A stretch of 64,000 bases of DNA, from positions 1 through 64,000 of the forward strand of contig CAMLKK010000014.1 of assembly GCA_946480715.1 (NCBI GenBank). Reading direction: 5' to 3'. A program made the translations under genes and the position numbers. The stretch comes from an uncultured Bacteriovorax sp. Its GTDB lineage: Bacteria > Bdellovibrionota > Bacteriovoracia > Bacteriovoracales > Bacteriovoracaceae. The notes below the pieces were generated by a model. It ran no database searches. It saw only the letters and a program-made list of their open reading frames with translations, and was not told the origin of the DNA. Positions within the stretch are counted from its first letter, which is position 1. Every line of letters begins with the position of its first letter. Positions 44,007 through 52,961 of the stretch are shown here, piece by piece.

Positions 44007-44069
44007 CAAGGGGGCGAAAAATTTATTTCTAGGGCCACCCTTGACACTGATCCATAGTGCTCCCACATT
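44007..44069 (+). promoter_or_regulatory. groESL promoter region with inverted repeat
   Basis: CTTGACA at 44040-44046 can act as a sigma70 -35 (TTGACA, 17 bases, CACATT) or as a sigma32-type -35 followed after 15 bases by CCCACATT at 44062-44069. The inverted repeat CAAGGG (44007-44012) and CCCTTG (44038-44043) overlaps the -35. I found no CIRCE element, so HrcA control is not supported. Which sigma factor is used is unresolved. Confidence 0.5.
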
Positions 44070-44128
44070 GAAGGGGACAAATTTTATTAGATAACTTTTT
44101 TATTCGCTAAATAAAGGGGAGGAAACCT

Positions 44129-44416
44129 ATGCAATTAAGACCGTTACAAGATCGCGTTGTTGTTCAACGTCTAGATGAAGAAACAAAAACACCTGGTGGA
44201 ATCATTATCCCTGATAACCACACTGAAAAACCATCTCAAGGGAAAATCCTTGCTGTTGGTTCAGGCTACAGACTTACAGATGGTTCAGTTCGTAACCTTG
44301 ATGTAAAAGTTGGCGACGTTGTTCTTTTCGGAAAATACTCTGGAACAGAAGTTAAAGTTGACGGAAAACCAGTATTGATCATGAAAGAAGACGAAATCCT
44401 AGGGATCCTTCAGTAA
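44129..44416 (+). CDS. groES: Co-chaperonin GroES
   Basis: 95-aa lid of the GroEL chamber. The N-terminus [15 protein letters not shown], the mobile loop around [21 protein letters not shown] and the end DEILGIL are canonical. A strong GGGGAGG ribosome binding site lies six bases before the ATG. groEL follows after 30 bases. Confidence 0.98.
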   Translation: MQLRPLQDRVVVQRLDEETKTPGGIIIPDNHTEKPSQGKILAVGSGYRLTDGSVRNLDVKVGDVVLFGKYSGTEVKVDGKPVLIMKEDEILGILQ

Positions 44417-44428
44417 TTTAAAATTTAA

Positions 44429-46090
<1,662 letters not shown>

Positions 46091-46091
46091 C

Positions 46092-46170
46092 CGCCGCGGA
46101 AGCTCCAGTGGAGCTTCCGACTGCGTCCGAAGATCGTAAACTCAAAACCTATTTTGAGGAGTCGGCGGCG
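46092..46170 (+). other. Structured 3' untranslated region of groEL
   Basis: An outer stem CGCCGC/GCGGCG (46092-46097 with 46165-46170) encloses two perfect hairpins. The first is GGAAGCTCC/GGAGCTTCC (46098-46106 with 46110-46118). The second is CTCAAAA/TTTTGAG (46141-46147 with 46152-46158). Neither has a T tract, so this is a three-way junction-like RNA placed before the true terminator. Its role is unknown. Confidence 0.5.
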
Positions 46171-46193
46171 CAGAAGTAAAAAGTCCAACAATG

Positions 46194-46219
46194 AAGGGAG
46201 CAGTAATGCTCCCTTTTTT
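46194..46219 (+). terminator. Terminator of groESL
   Basis: GGGAGCA (46196-46202) and TGCTCCC (46207-46213) form a perfect stem with a GTAA loop, followed by six T residues. Confidence 0.93.
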
Positions 46220-46228
46220 ATTTAAATG

Positions 46229-46237
46229 TGTTCTAAT
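46229..46237 (+). promoter_or_regulatory. Extended -10 element giving a leaderless mRNA
   Basis: TG-T-TCTAAT (46229-46237) is an extended -10. Six bases separate it from the ATG at 46244. No clear -35 and no Shine-Dalgarno sequence are visible. Confidence 0.4.
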
Positions 46238-46243
46238 TAAGAC

Positions 46244-46669
46244 ATGAAAAAATTCATCACCCTTCTTATCACACTTACTTCTTTTAATTTGTTCGCGTGT
46301 CCTGATATCTCTGGATCGTTTTTCGATGCAGATGCCGAGTTGGTGAAGACAATTACACAAAATGAATGTGTATCTACTACATGGTCGGATGATGAAGGAA
46401 CTACAACTCTGATTGCTGATGGGGTTGAGCGTGTTCTTCAGCAAGAAGGGGACATGGTTGCTTATGCGAAAGTGAACTTTAATGCGACGGAGTTTATCAT
46501 CGACATTCGCATGGACTGGGGCGGGCATAACGATTTCGATTTACCTGTGAGATGGATTACTGCTTATAGAATTGATAAGTTTAATAATCTCGTTGAACGA
46601 ATTGTTCCCTTCAAGGCAGACGGTTCCGTGCTGGGCACAGAATACGTCACCTTTAGAAGAGTCAAATAG
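46244..46669 (+). CDS. Small exported protein, unknown
   Basis: 141 aa with signal peptide MKKFITLLITLTSFNLFA cut before CPDISGSFF. If the Cys after the cleavage site is lipidated, it would be a lipoprotein, but LFAC is a weak lipobox. The mature part is beta-rich (TTLIADGVERVLQQ, FIIDIRMDWGG and YVTFRRVK), similar to small exported proteins with a lipocalin-like plan. No family is recognised. It starts without a Shine-Dalgarno sequence. Confidence 0.6.
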   Translation: MKKFITLLITLTSFNLFACPDISGSFFDADAELVKTITQNECVSTTWSDDEGTTTLIADGVERVLQQEGDMVAYAKVNFNATEFIIDIRMDWGGHNDFDLPVRWITAYRIDKFNNLVERIVPFKADGSVLGTEYVTFRRVK

Positions 46670-46671
46670 GA

Positions 46672-47574
46672 TTAGCGTTTTTTGTCTTCGTAGATGAAGT
46701 AAATTCCATTCTTCACTTTCACTTCGCCTTTTGAATAACGAGTTTTAAATTCCCCGCCATTAAAAACAGGATAGATTGCTTCTAAGATGAACTCGCTCGC
46801 ATTTTCGAAATAGCGGTGCTGCGATTTTAGTGAATAAGAAAAATCTATATAAGTTGTTTCTGGATCAAGCATCGATTTAATTGTTTTGCTTGATAGGGGA
46901 AGATTTTGAAATCCTAATCCTAGTTTATAGAAATAGGGATTGCGCTCTTTTACATCTAATAAGTAGGAGAGTAGAAGAATCAGATCGCGATTGTTCATGA
47001 AAACGTATTTCTTGCGGGCGAAATCAAATTTCTTCAACCACTCTGCATGACCAGTAAGACTTACATCCGGAGCTGCGGCAATGAAGTTATCTAGAAGTGG
47101 TTTTCCATCTTCACTCAAATATCCTGAGACATAAAACTTCTTAATGAAGTGGCTGATAACAATGTTCCCCATACTGTGAGTGAGGAGCGAGATTTTTTTA
47201 TCGTCGCCAACTTCTTTTCTTAAAGTTTTAACAGCATTAAAAACTTTGAAGAGTTCGATTGCAGAGTCTTCCGCATTTTTTACAGGGCGAGAAAGTAGAC
47301 TCGACCACGACGGCCAATCAAACATCAGAACGCGAGCTTGATAATTTTTTTCTAGTGCGTGAATGGATTCCCATTCTTCGCGTACATCACGACCGCGACC
47401 ATGAACATAAAGTAAAATACTTTTATCCGGATCTTCCTGATGCATTCTTTCGAGAAGCATAAGAGCATCATCAGGCTTGTAAGCTACGAACTCATCACGA
47501 TTGAACAGTTTCACTTCGGCCTGAAGATTAGAAATAAAACAAAGGAGCAACACTATTAAATATTTTTTCATCAT
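46672..47574 (-). CDS. Exported alpha/beta hydrolase
   Basis: About 300 aa with signal peptide MMKKYLIVLLLCFISNLQA. The oxyanion strand LLYVHGRGRD and the nucleophile elbow LLTHSMGN (Ser in the GxSxG-like THSMG) mark the hydrolase fold, close to esterases of the DUF900 type. Late His and Asp candidates are present but not assigned. The open frame extends 36 codons upstream, but that would place the signal peptide internally, so I start at the ATG at 47574; no Shine-Dalgarno sequence is seen. The substrate is unknown. Confidence 0.72.
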   Translation of the reverse strand: MMKKYLIVLLLCFISNLQAEVKLFNRDEFVAYKPDDALMLLERMHQEDPDKSILLYVHGRGRDVREEWESIHALEKNYQARVLMFDWPSWSSLLSRPVKNAEDSAIELFKVFNAVKTLRKEVGDDKKISLLTHSMGNIVISHFIKKFYVSGYLSEDGKPLLDNFIAAAPDVSLTGHAEWLKKFDFARKKYVFMNNRDLILLLSYLLDVKERNPYFYKLGLGFQNLPLSSKTIKSMLDPETTYIDFSYSLKSQHRYFENASEFILEAIYPVFNGGEFKTRYSKGEVKVKNGIYFIYEDKKR

Positions 47575-47764
47575 GAGGTTTTGGTCGGTAAAGCCGAGTA
47601 AAACCTTTAGATTTTGGCCTTTGTAAGTTTGTAAAAAGGTAATGAGGTCAAAATTTTGAAGGCCCACAAATTCTTTTGACACCTGAATTTGAATTTAAGT
47701 GCCCTTTCGTCACTGAAGACATTAGTTCTGCTGAAGCAATCAAGAAGTTAGACTTAAATCAGAC

Positions 47765-47781
47765 TTGGCATAGACTCTGCA
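47765..47781 (+). promoter_or_regulatory. Candidate sigma54 promoter
   Basis: TTGGCA, five bases, then TCTGCA places GG (47667 plus 100, that is 47767-47768) and GC (47779-47780) exactly ten bases apart, as in the -24/-12 elements. Transcription would start near 47792, about 70 bases before the next gene. A very similar site lies at 62535. Confidence 0.35.
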
Positions 47782-47861
47782 ATGGTAAAAGTCAGGAGAT
47801 CAAGGATGATTTCCACCAGGATTGGAAGTTTCAAGGAAGATACATTTTTAGGAGCTTTAGG

Positions 47862-48203
47862 ATGAAGCATTTAAACGGACTAGGAATGGTCGCTCTTAAA
47901 CTCTCGGTACTTTTAGCTCTCCAAGGGATTGGAAAAGCAAATGCTACCTCGGCTTTTAACATGGCCTGCCCTGATAAATTTATTGCTACAGTCACTAATG
48001 TTGAAGACGTGGAAGCCAAGTCAGCTTTTCCCAAAGTAGAGGTTGATTTTCAAGTTATCCAGACACTCAAAGGCGAAAGTAAAATTTCTAAAAAGATAAC
48101 AGTTGTACGAGATGGTCCGGTAAAGTTTAAGAGCGGTGAAATTTACACCGTCGAATCAAACAACCAATGGCTGTGTTCGGCGACTCTATTTTCTAAAATC
48201 TAA
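47862..48203 (+). CDS. Small exported protein, unknown
   Basis: 113 aa. The open frame reaches back to 47676, but the ATG at 47862 follows AGGAG seven bases upstream and starts a signal peptide (MKHLNGLGMVALKLSVLLALQGIGKANA). The mature part is FNMACPDKFIATVTNVEDVE and a beta-rich rest with a second Cys near the end (WLCSATLF), so one disulfide is possible. The pattern of two Cys and regular strands suggests a small beta-barrel of the TIMP/OB type, but this is only an impression. Confidence 0.6.
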   Translation: MKHLNGLGMVALKLSVLLALQGIGKANATSAFNMACPDKFIATVTNVEDVEAKSAFPKVEVDFQVIQTLKGESKISKKITVVRDGPVKFKSGEIYTVESNNQWLCSATLFSKI

Positions 48204-48270
48204 TCTCTAAATCCCGTCCATGGATGGATAGGAAGTACGAATAGTGGCTTTTTTTACAAGGAAGTAAAAA

Positions 48271-49074
48271 ATGAAGCACACAAAAAATTTGGCCATAGGT
48301 ATCCCCCTCTCACTTATGGCCATTTTATTTGTTTCAATCATGTCAGCAAACTCAGCGTCGGCATATTCTTTCACGAGCGATTTCAATAAAGGTTACTATT
48401 GGAAAGCGTTCCCGATAAAAATGAAAAAATTTGCGGCGGTTGAATCTGATTCAGCAATGCTTGATAAGCTAACAGATGAAGCAGTTGCCGAATGGGAAGA
48501 TGCAATCGGAAAAGATATCTGGGAATTTTCACCAGTTGTTAATTCAAGTGCGTATTCAGGAAATTTTATTCGGTGGTCTGATAACTTTGGGGCCGAAACA
48601 GGTTATGATCCATCACGTACATTAGCGATCACCATTCGCTATAATCAAGGTACGTTTTTCGAATCAACTGTGATTATTCTTAATGGAAGTATTAGTTATC
48701 TTCGTCAAAACTGGGGTAACACCCTAAAGACAACAATCATTCATGAAATTGGTCACACATTAGGTTTAGATCATTCTCAAGCAGACGCGATTATGGCCCC
48801 AACAATTGGTGCGCATTCAACTCTTCAAGAAGATGATGTTGAAGGTATCAATGCCATTGTAGATGCAACACTTGATCGCCAGGCTTCCGGATATGTTTCT
48901 CCACTTTCAGTGCAGGAGAATAAAAAAGGTGTAGCGGCATGTGGATCAGTCGAAGATATTTCTAAAAGTGGTCCAGGTGGTGGAATGACCAACTTTTTTG
49001 GTTCACTATTGATCGGATTGATAGTGACTGCTCTGGGTTTGAAGAAACCAAAAACCTCAATGAAAAAGTTTTAA
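48271..49074 (+). CDS. Exported matrixin-type metalloprotease with C-terminal sorting-like tail
   Basis: 267 aa. The signal peptide runs to about residue 31 (SANSASA). The zinc site HEIGHTLGLDH is at 158-168 (His158, Glu159, His162, His168), and the Met-turn AIMAP follows at 173-177, as in matrixins (M10). The end is tripartite: Cys224 and a GPGGG stretch (234-238), a hydrophobic helix (about 240-256) and a Lys-rich tail KKPKTSMKKF. This resembles GlyGly-CTERM/MYXO-CTERM surface-sorting tails. AAGGAAG precedes the ATG. A secreted, surface-held protease would suit a predator, but that is inference. Confidence 0.82.
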   Translation: MKHTKNLAIGIPLSLMAILFVSIMSANSASAYSFTSDFNKGYYWKAFPIKMKKFAAVESDSAMLDKLTDEAVAEWEDAIGKDIWEFSPVVNSSAYSGNFIRWSDNFGAETGYDPSRTLAITIRYNQGTFFESTVIILNGSISYLRQNWGNTLKTTIIHEIGHTLGLDHSQADAIMAPTIGAHSTLQEDDVEGINAIVDATLDRQASGYVSPLSVQENKKGVAACGSVEDISKSGPGGGMTNFFGSLLIGLIVTALGLKKPKTSMKKF

Positions 49075-49105
49075 AATTGTCTTAATCTCATCGTCACTTA
49101 AGACC

Positions 49106-49111
49106 GATAAA
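49106..49111 (+). promoter_or_regulatory. Predicted -10 element giving a leaderless mRNA
   Basis: GATAAA (49106-49111) lies six bases before the ATG at 49118. The -35 is weak (TTAATC at 49082-49087). No Shine-Dalgarno sequence is present. Confidence 0.35.
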
Positions 49112-49117
49112 TGGGTT

Positions 49118-49588
49118 ATGAGTGACGAAGAAACAATTCAATTAAACTACATTTTTTACTTACAAACTAAGCCTGAATTAGATCAGCACTTTTATTTCAT
49201 GGCCGAACTGTTTGCGAAAGTGAACATTTCGCTTCTTCCAATTGAAGCTAGTGATTTGAAAGTGATTGATCGAAATAAAAAACATCACATTATAGCTGTA
49301 AGAAACGACCTCACTTCCGCTTACGCTTTTAATGATTTAAGAAAAACTTACCTTGATGTTGCCATGGCGTCTGGTAAAGTTACGGTATATGATTTGAGTT
49401 CTTTTTCTTCAATTGAGAATGCGACGAAGTTAGAGAGTAAGAACGTTTATAGGTATTATCATTTACCACAAAATTTGAAACAAATTGCGATGACAATCGT
49501 GGTTGAATTTTTCAAAGAAAGAAATGTACGCGAAGAGTGGCCAGGTGGGAAAAGAGCAAAACTACCGAGTATGCAGAAAGACACATAA
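49118..49588 (+). CDS. Cytoplasmic protein, unknown
   Basis: 156 aa without signal or membrane segments. Alternating beta and alpha segments (IQLNYIFYLQ, KHHIIAVRNDL and KVTVYDLSSF) suggest a small alpha/beta domain. The end is basic (GGKRAKLPSMQKD). I recognise no family. The next two genes follow with three-base gaps, so the three probably form one transcript started by the leaderless promoter. Confidence 0.6.
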   Translation: MSDEETIQLNYIFYLQTKPELDQHFYFMAELFAKVNISLLPIEASDLKVIDRNKKHHIIAVRNDLTSAYAFNDLRKTYLDVAMASGKVTVYDLSSFSSIENATKLESKNVYRYYHLPQNLKQIAMTIVVEFFKERNVREEWPGGKRAKLPSMQKDT

Positions 49589-49591
49589 TAT

Positions 49592-49987
49592 ATGAAACCA
49601 AAAGTTAGTGAAGATACGCAGCGAATGTTAATGCTTTTGAAGTTGGATGCAAAACGACTTTTCGAACGCATCAAATATCGCGCACCAGAGTATATGTATG
49701 AGTTCTCCCTAAAAAGAACGCGCGATCATTTTCCTGCTGTATTTCAAAATCGTTATGACCAAACAAAGATTAATGAATTAATGCTTTGTGGACAGGAAGT
49801 TATCGCAGGCCTCGATCTTTTTTATACCAAGGTCGATGAAATGCGATGGTATTTAAATCATACTCAGGATATGCCTAATAAAGTGGAAGATAAACTTCAC
49901 GCTCACATTCGTGAGTTGGAAAAACATTTCGAAACTCTAAACTTATACATCGACGTAGAGATGGGCCTTGCAGCTCAATCAGAGTAA
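49592..49987 (+). CDS. Helical cytoplasmic protein, unknown
   Basis: 131 aa, almost entirely helical by composition, with heptad-like leucines in the second half (HAHIRELEKHFETLNLYIDVEM). No signal peptide and no known motif. It starts three bases after the preceding stop without a Shine-Dalgarno sequence, so it depends on translational coupling. Size and charge would fit an adaptor or a partner of the preceding protein. Confidence 0.58.
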   Translation: MKPKVSEDTQRMLMLLKLDAKRLFERIKYRAPEYMYEFSLKRTRDHFPAVFQNRYDQTKINELMLCGQEVIAGLDLFYTKVDEMRWYLNHTQDMPNKVEDKLHAHIRELEKHFETLNLYIDVEMGLAAQSE

Positions 49988-49990
49988 ATA

Positions 49991-50509
49991 ATGAAGCAGA
50001 TTTTTAACATTTCAACACTCGTAATTGTTCTTTCAATTCCATTTGCACTATCGTCGCAAACGAGAAAAGCCATTCCAGCTGGACGTTATGAAGCTCTTTC
50101 TGGTGTCAAGAATTCCCGCTCTGTAAAGGCAACTCCTATTCAAGATGATGGTCATCTTAAAACAGAATCAGCTAATATCGTCTGGGCCGAAGCTCTTAAA
50201 CATCTTCCATCTGAGACTCAATATTCAACATATTTTTCAGCAACAAGATTAGATCCTGTATGGTCTGATCTCCTGGCGAGCAAAGGGTTCAGCGCTTCAC
50301 AATCGATGAGCTCCAACACTCAACTCGTTTTTAGTGATGATCTCAAAAGAGACAAAGATCTTATTAAAAATCTAAAATCCGGAAAAATTGTCATTCTTAA
50401 AGATAAACAGACGTTGAAAGATCTGGTTGCTTCTCCTCAAAAATTTGAAATTCTTGCTTATCAGGCTACAGACAACAGCCAAAATCTTTATCTTCTAAAA
50501 ATCAAATAA
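49991..50509 (+). CDS. Exported or membrane-anchored protein, unknown
   Basis: 172 aa with one N-terminal hydrophobic segment (about 7-22, ISTLVIVLSIPFALSS), either a signal peptide or an anchor. The mature part contains SVKATPIQDDGHL and a C-terminal alpha/beta piece (KIVILKDKQTLKDLV). No family is recognised. It starts three bases after the preceding stop. Confidence 0.55.
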   Translation: MKQIFNISTLVIVLSIPFALSSQTRKAIPAGRYEALSGVKNSRSVKATPIQDDGHLKTESANIVWAEALKHLPSETQYSTYFSATRLDPVWSDLLASKGFSASQSMSSNTQLVFSDDLKRDKDLIKNLKSGKIVILKDKQTLKDLVASPQKFEILAYQATDNSQNLYLLKIK

Positions 50510-50541
50510 GCGAGCATGCAACTCAAGTATAATCTGCCTTC

Positions 50542-50569
50542 TTTACTCAGTTGTTAAGTGGGCGATAAT
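50542..50569 (+). promoter_or_regulatory. Promoter giving a leaderless mRNA
   Basis: TTTACT (50542-50547) and GATAAT (50564-50569) are 16 bases apart. Six bases separate the -10 from the ATG at 50576. No Shine-Dalgarno sequence is present. Confidence 0.5.
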
Positions 50570-50575
50570 TAAACT

Positions 50576-51259
50576 ATGAAGTTTATTCTGTCGCTTGGCC
50601 TTTTGATGGCCTTTACAATTGGGCATGCTCAAGAGCTTTTTTCAGAAGAAGGTTTCTTCTCCGGAAGAATTGCAAAAATCAATCGTGACATTTCGGTTGT
50701 AAGAATCAAAGTTGATTTCGATAACATCAAATATCTCAATCCAAAAGATATGGTGGAGTTTTGGGATGAAAAGAATCCATCGCTAAAATGTAAAAGCTAT
50801 ATCGCAGGAAGAACAAGTGATTATCTTTTACTCAAAGTCACTGACATCAAACACTGTGAAAAGTATTTGTATTTCACAACCGGCGCATATTTCAAATTTT
50901 ATAGCGAAGATCTAGTGAACAACATCAAGATGGGTAAGGAAGTTGTGAGCATTCTTTTGAAAAAAAGATTAGCAGTCCATGGACAAATGGAGATCAAAGA
51001 CCGCGAACTCAAAAGTCATGTTGAGAGAGTGAACACCATCAATGCGCGGTATAAGACCTTACGCGAAAAGCTGGAACAGGAGTGGCAAAAGGAACTCAAC
51101 GCTCTCGAAGAAGACAGAGTTTATTCACTTCGCAGCTATAAAGATCTAGAAAGGCGTAAAGATGAGATTGATCAAAAGTTAGAACAATATAAACTCCGAG
51201 ACGAAAATCTTACACTCGACCGGTGGTCTTTAGACTCCAATCTGTACTTTAAAAAATAA
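50576..51259 (+). CDS. Exported coiled-coil protein, unknown
   Basis: 227 aa with signal peptide MKFILSLGLLMAFTIGHA. A beta-rich domain follows (about 25-115, with ARINRD-like IAKINRDISVVRIKVDF), including two Cys (LKCKSY, KHCEKY) that may pair. Residues 125-215 form a strongly charged coiled coil (KLEQEWQKELNALEEDR and LERRKDEIDQKLEQYK). The layout, a small OB-like domain plus a coiled coil, could be a cell-wall or envelope scaffold; this is a guess. Confidence 0.6.
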   Translation: MKFILSLGLLMAFTIGHAQELFSEEGFFSGRIAKINRDISVVRIKVDFDNIKYLNPKDMVEFWDEKNPSLKCKSYIAGRTSDYLLLKVTDIKHCEKYLYFTTGAYFKFYSEDLVNNIKMGKEVVSILLKKRLAVHGQMEIKDRELKSHVERVNTINARYKTLREKLEQEWQKELNALEEDRVYSLRSYKDLERRKDEIDQKLEQYKLRDENLTLDRWSLDSNLYFKK

Positions 51260-51288
51260 TTGAACTCTGCACACTTCTATTCTAATCT
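51260..51288 (+). promoter_or_regulatory. Predicted promoter of the peptide ABC importer
   Basis: TTGAAC (51260-51265) and TAATCT (51283-51288) are 17 bases apart. The -35 starts directly after the preceding stop codon. Confidence 0.45.
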
Positions 51289-51320
51289 TTTTGTATTTTA
51301 TTAAACCCCGGGAAAACACT

Positions 51321-52949
51321 ATGAAAAAGTATGTCCTCATTCTCTCGCTAATGCTTGGATCATTGAATGTTGCAATGGCCGTAGGCAACCCAAATGCACC
51401 AAAAGGTGGCGACTTTAAAATCAATCTTGGTGAAGCACCAACGACATTGAATCCAATTTCATCATCGGATGGATACGCTACTGATGTTCAGCAGATGGTT
51501 ATGGAAGGACTTCTTTATCGTAATGTTGATACACGCGAGTGGGAGCCAGGACTTGCCAAAGAATGGACTATTTCAAAAGATGGGAAAACTTTTGAATTCA
51601 CTCTTCGCGATGGAGTGAAATGGCACGATGGAAAACCTCTTACTATTCAAGACGTAAAGTTTTCTTTTGAAGCTTACTCTGATCCAAAAGATACTTACAA
51701 AAATGCTCACCACAGACCTTACTATGAAAACATTAAGTCTGCTGAGATCACTGGACCAAATAAAATTAAATTCACTGTTGGAACAGTTTACTTCAATAAC
51801 TTCACACAAGTTGCAGGAATGCCAATCGTTCCAATGCACTTACACAAAGGTGCTTCAAAAGAACAATTAAAAGTTCTCAACAAAACGTTGATTGGAACTG
51901 GGCCATACATGCTTAAAGAATTTGATCGTTCTAAGCGTGTCGTTTTAACAGCGAACCCTAACTGGTGGGGAAAAACTGAAAAGCATTTAGCGGGAATGTA
52001 CAATTTTCAAACGATAACTATGCGTTTCATTAAAGATGCAACAATCGCTATGCGCTCTCTAGAAAATGGTGAGATTGATTTTCACGGTATGCAACCAGAT
52101 GAGTATGTTCAAAAAGCAGTTGGCCCAAAATGGGGTAAAGCTGTTCACAAAGTAAAAACTCAAAGTAAAGCAGTTTCGGGATACACGTTCGTTGGATTCA
52201 ATTTAACTAATCCAATTTTTAAGTCGGTTAAAACGAGAGAAGCTATCGTTAATCTTTTTGATCGCGAAAAAATGATTAAAAAATTACTTTTTGATATGTC
52301 TCTTCCTGCAACTGGACCACTTTATCAGCAATCTGATTATGCTGATCCAAGCGTAAAACCAATTCCTTTTGATCCAAAACTTGCGCTTAAAAAATTAAAC
52401 GAAGACGGATGGAAAGATTCAGATGGAGATAAAATTCTCGATAAAATGATTGATGGAAAATTGGTAAAACTAAGTTTTACAATTCTTGATCCACTTCCGG
52501 ATTTCGTAAAATTTCTCACAACATTTCAAGAAGACGCTCGTAAAGCTGGTGTTGAAATCAACGTTAAAGTTGTTGAATGGAATGCCTTCATTAAACTTCT
52601 TGATGAAAGAAAATTCGAAGCCATTCGTCTTGCATGGGGTGGTGGTGACCTTGATTGGGATCCAAAGCAAATCTGGCACTCAGAATCTATTGCTAACCAA
52701 GGGTCTAACTTTGTTAGCTACAGTAATCCAAAAGTAGACAAGCTTATTGATGATGCTCGTTTGATTATGGATAAAAAGGAACGAGTAACTAAATTACGTG
52801 AAGTATTCCGTTTAATTGCTAACGATGTACCATATATCTTCCTTTTCAATGGAAAGTATAAACTTTATGGACATACAAATCGTATGGGCCGTGAAAAAGA
52901 CACTTATACTTACGCCATCGGTACAGACTACTGGTGGATTCAAAAATAA
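51321..52949 (+). CDS. oppA: Peptide ABC transporter, substrate-binding protein
   Basis: 542-aa SBP_bac_5 family protein with signal peptide MKKYVLILSLMLGSLNVAMA. Family marks are GDFKINLGEAPTTLNPISS, the DGKTFEFTLRDGVKWHDGKPL block and the C-terminal end with YWWIQK. The ATG at 51321 is preferred over an upstream one at 51291 because it starts the signal peptide; the ribosome binding site is weak (GGAAAA). No lipobox is present, so it is a soluble periplasmic protein. It delivers oligopeptides or a similar ligand to OppB/OppC; a predator would use prey peptides this way (inference). Confidence 0.88.
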   Translation: MKKYVLILSLMLGSLNVAMAVGNPNAPKGGDFKINLGEAPTTLNPISSSDGYATDVQQMVMEGLLYRNVDTREWEPGLAKEWTISKDGKTFEFTLRDGVKWHDGKPLTIQDVKFSFEAYSDPKDTYKNAHHRPYYENIKSAEITGPNKIKFTVGTVYFNNFTQVAGMPIVPMHLHKGASKEQLKVLNKTLIGTGPYMLKEFDRSKRVVLTANPNWWGKTEKHLAGMYNFQTITMRFIKDATIAMRSLENGEIDFHGMQPDEYVQKAVGPKWGKAVHKVKTQSKAVSGYTFVGFNLTNPIFKSVKTREAIVNLFDREKMIKKLLFDMSLPATGPLYQQSDYADPSVKPIPFDPKLALKKLNEDGWKDSDGDKILDKMIDGKLVKLSFTILDPLPDFVKFLTTFQEDARKAGVEINVKVVEWNAFIKLLDERKFEAIRLAWGGGDLDWDPKQIWHSESIANQGSNFVSYSNPKVDKLIDDARLIMDKKERVTKLREVFRLIANDVPYIFLFNGKYKLYGHTNRMGREKDTYTYAIGTDYWWIQK

Positions 52950-52961
52950 TCTGAGGTTCGT

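Noticed and set aside
46142..46528. 128-codon antisense open frame over the groEL terminator and the next gene
   Set aside because: It would cross a strong terminator and oppose a gene with a clear signal peptide.
47676..47861. 62-codon upstream extension of the exported protein at 47862
   Set aside because: The internal ATG has AGGAG and begins a signal peptide; the extension would bury it and contains the sigma54-like site.
49079..49104. GTCTTAA/TTAAGAC inverted repeat after the matrixin gene
   Set aside because: Seven-bp A/T-rich stem with a 12-base loop and no T tract; not convincing as a terminator or operator.
49103..49110. ACCGATAA resembling a flagellar sigma28 -10
   Set aside because: No TAAAG-type -35 at the required distance; the leaderless -10 reading explains it better.
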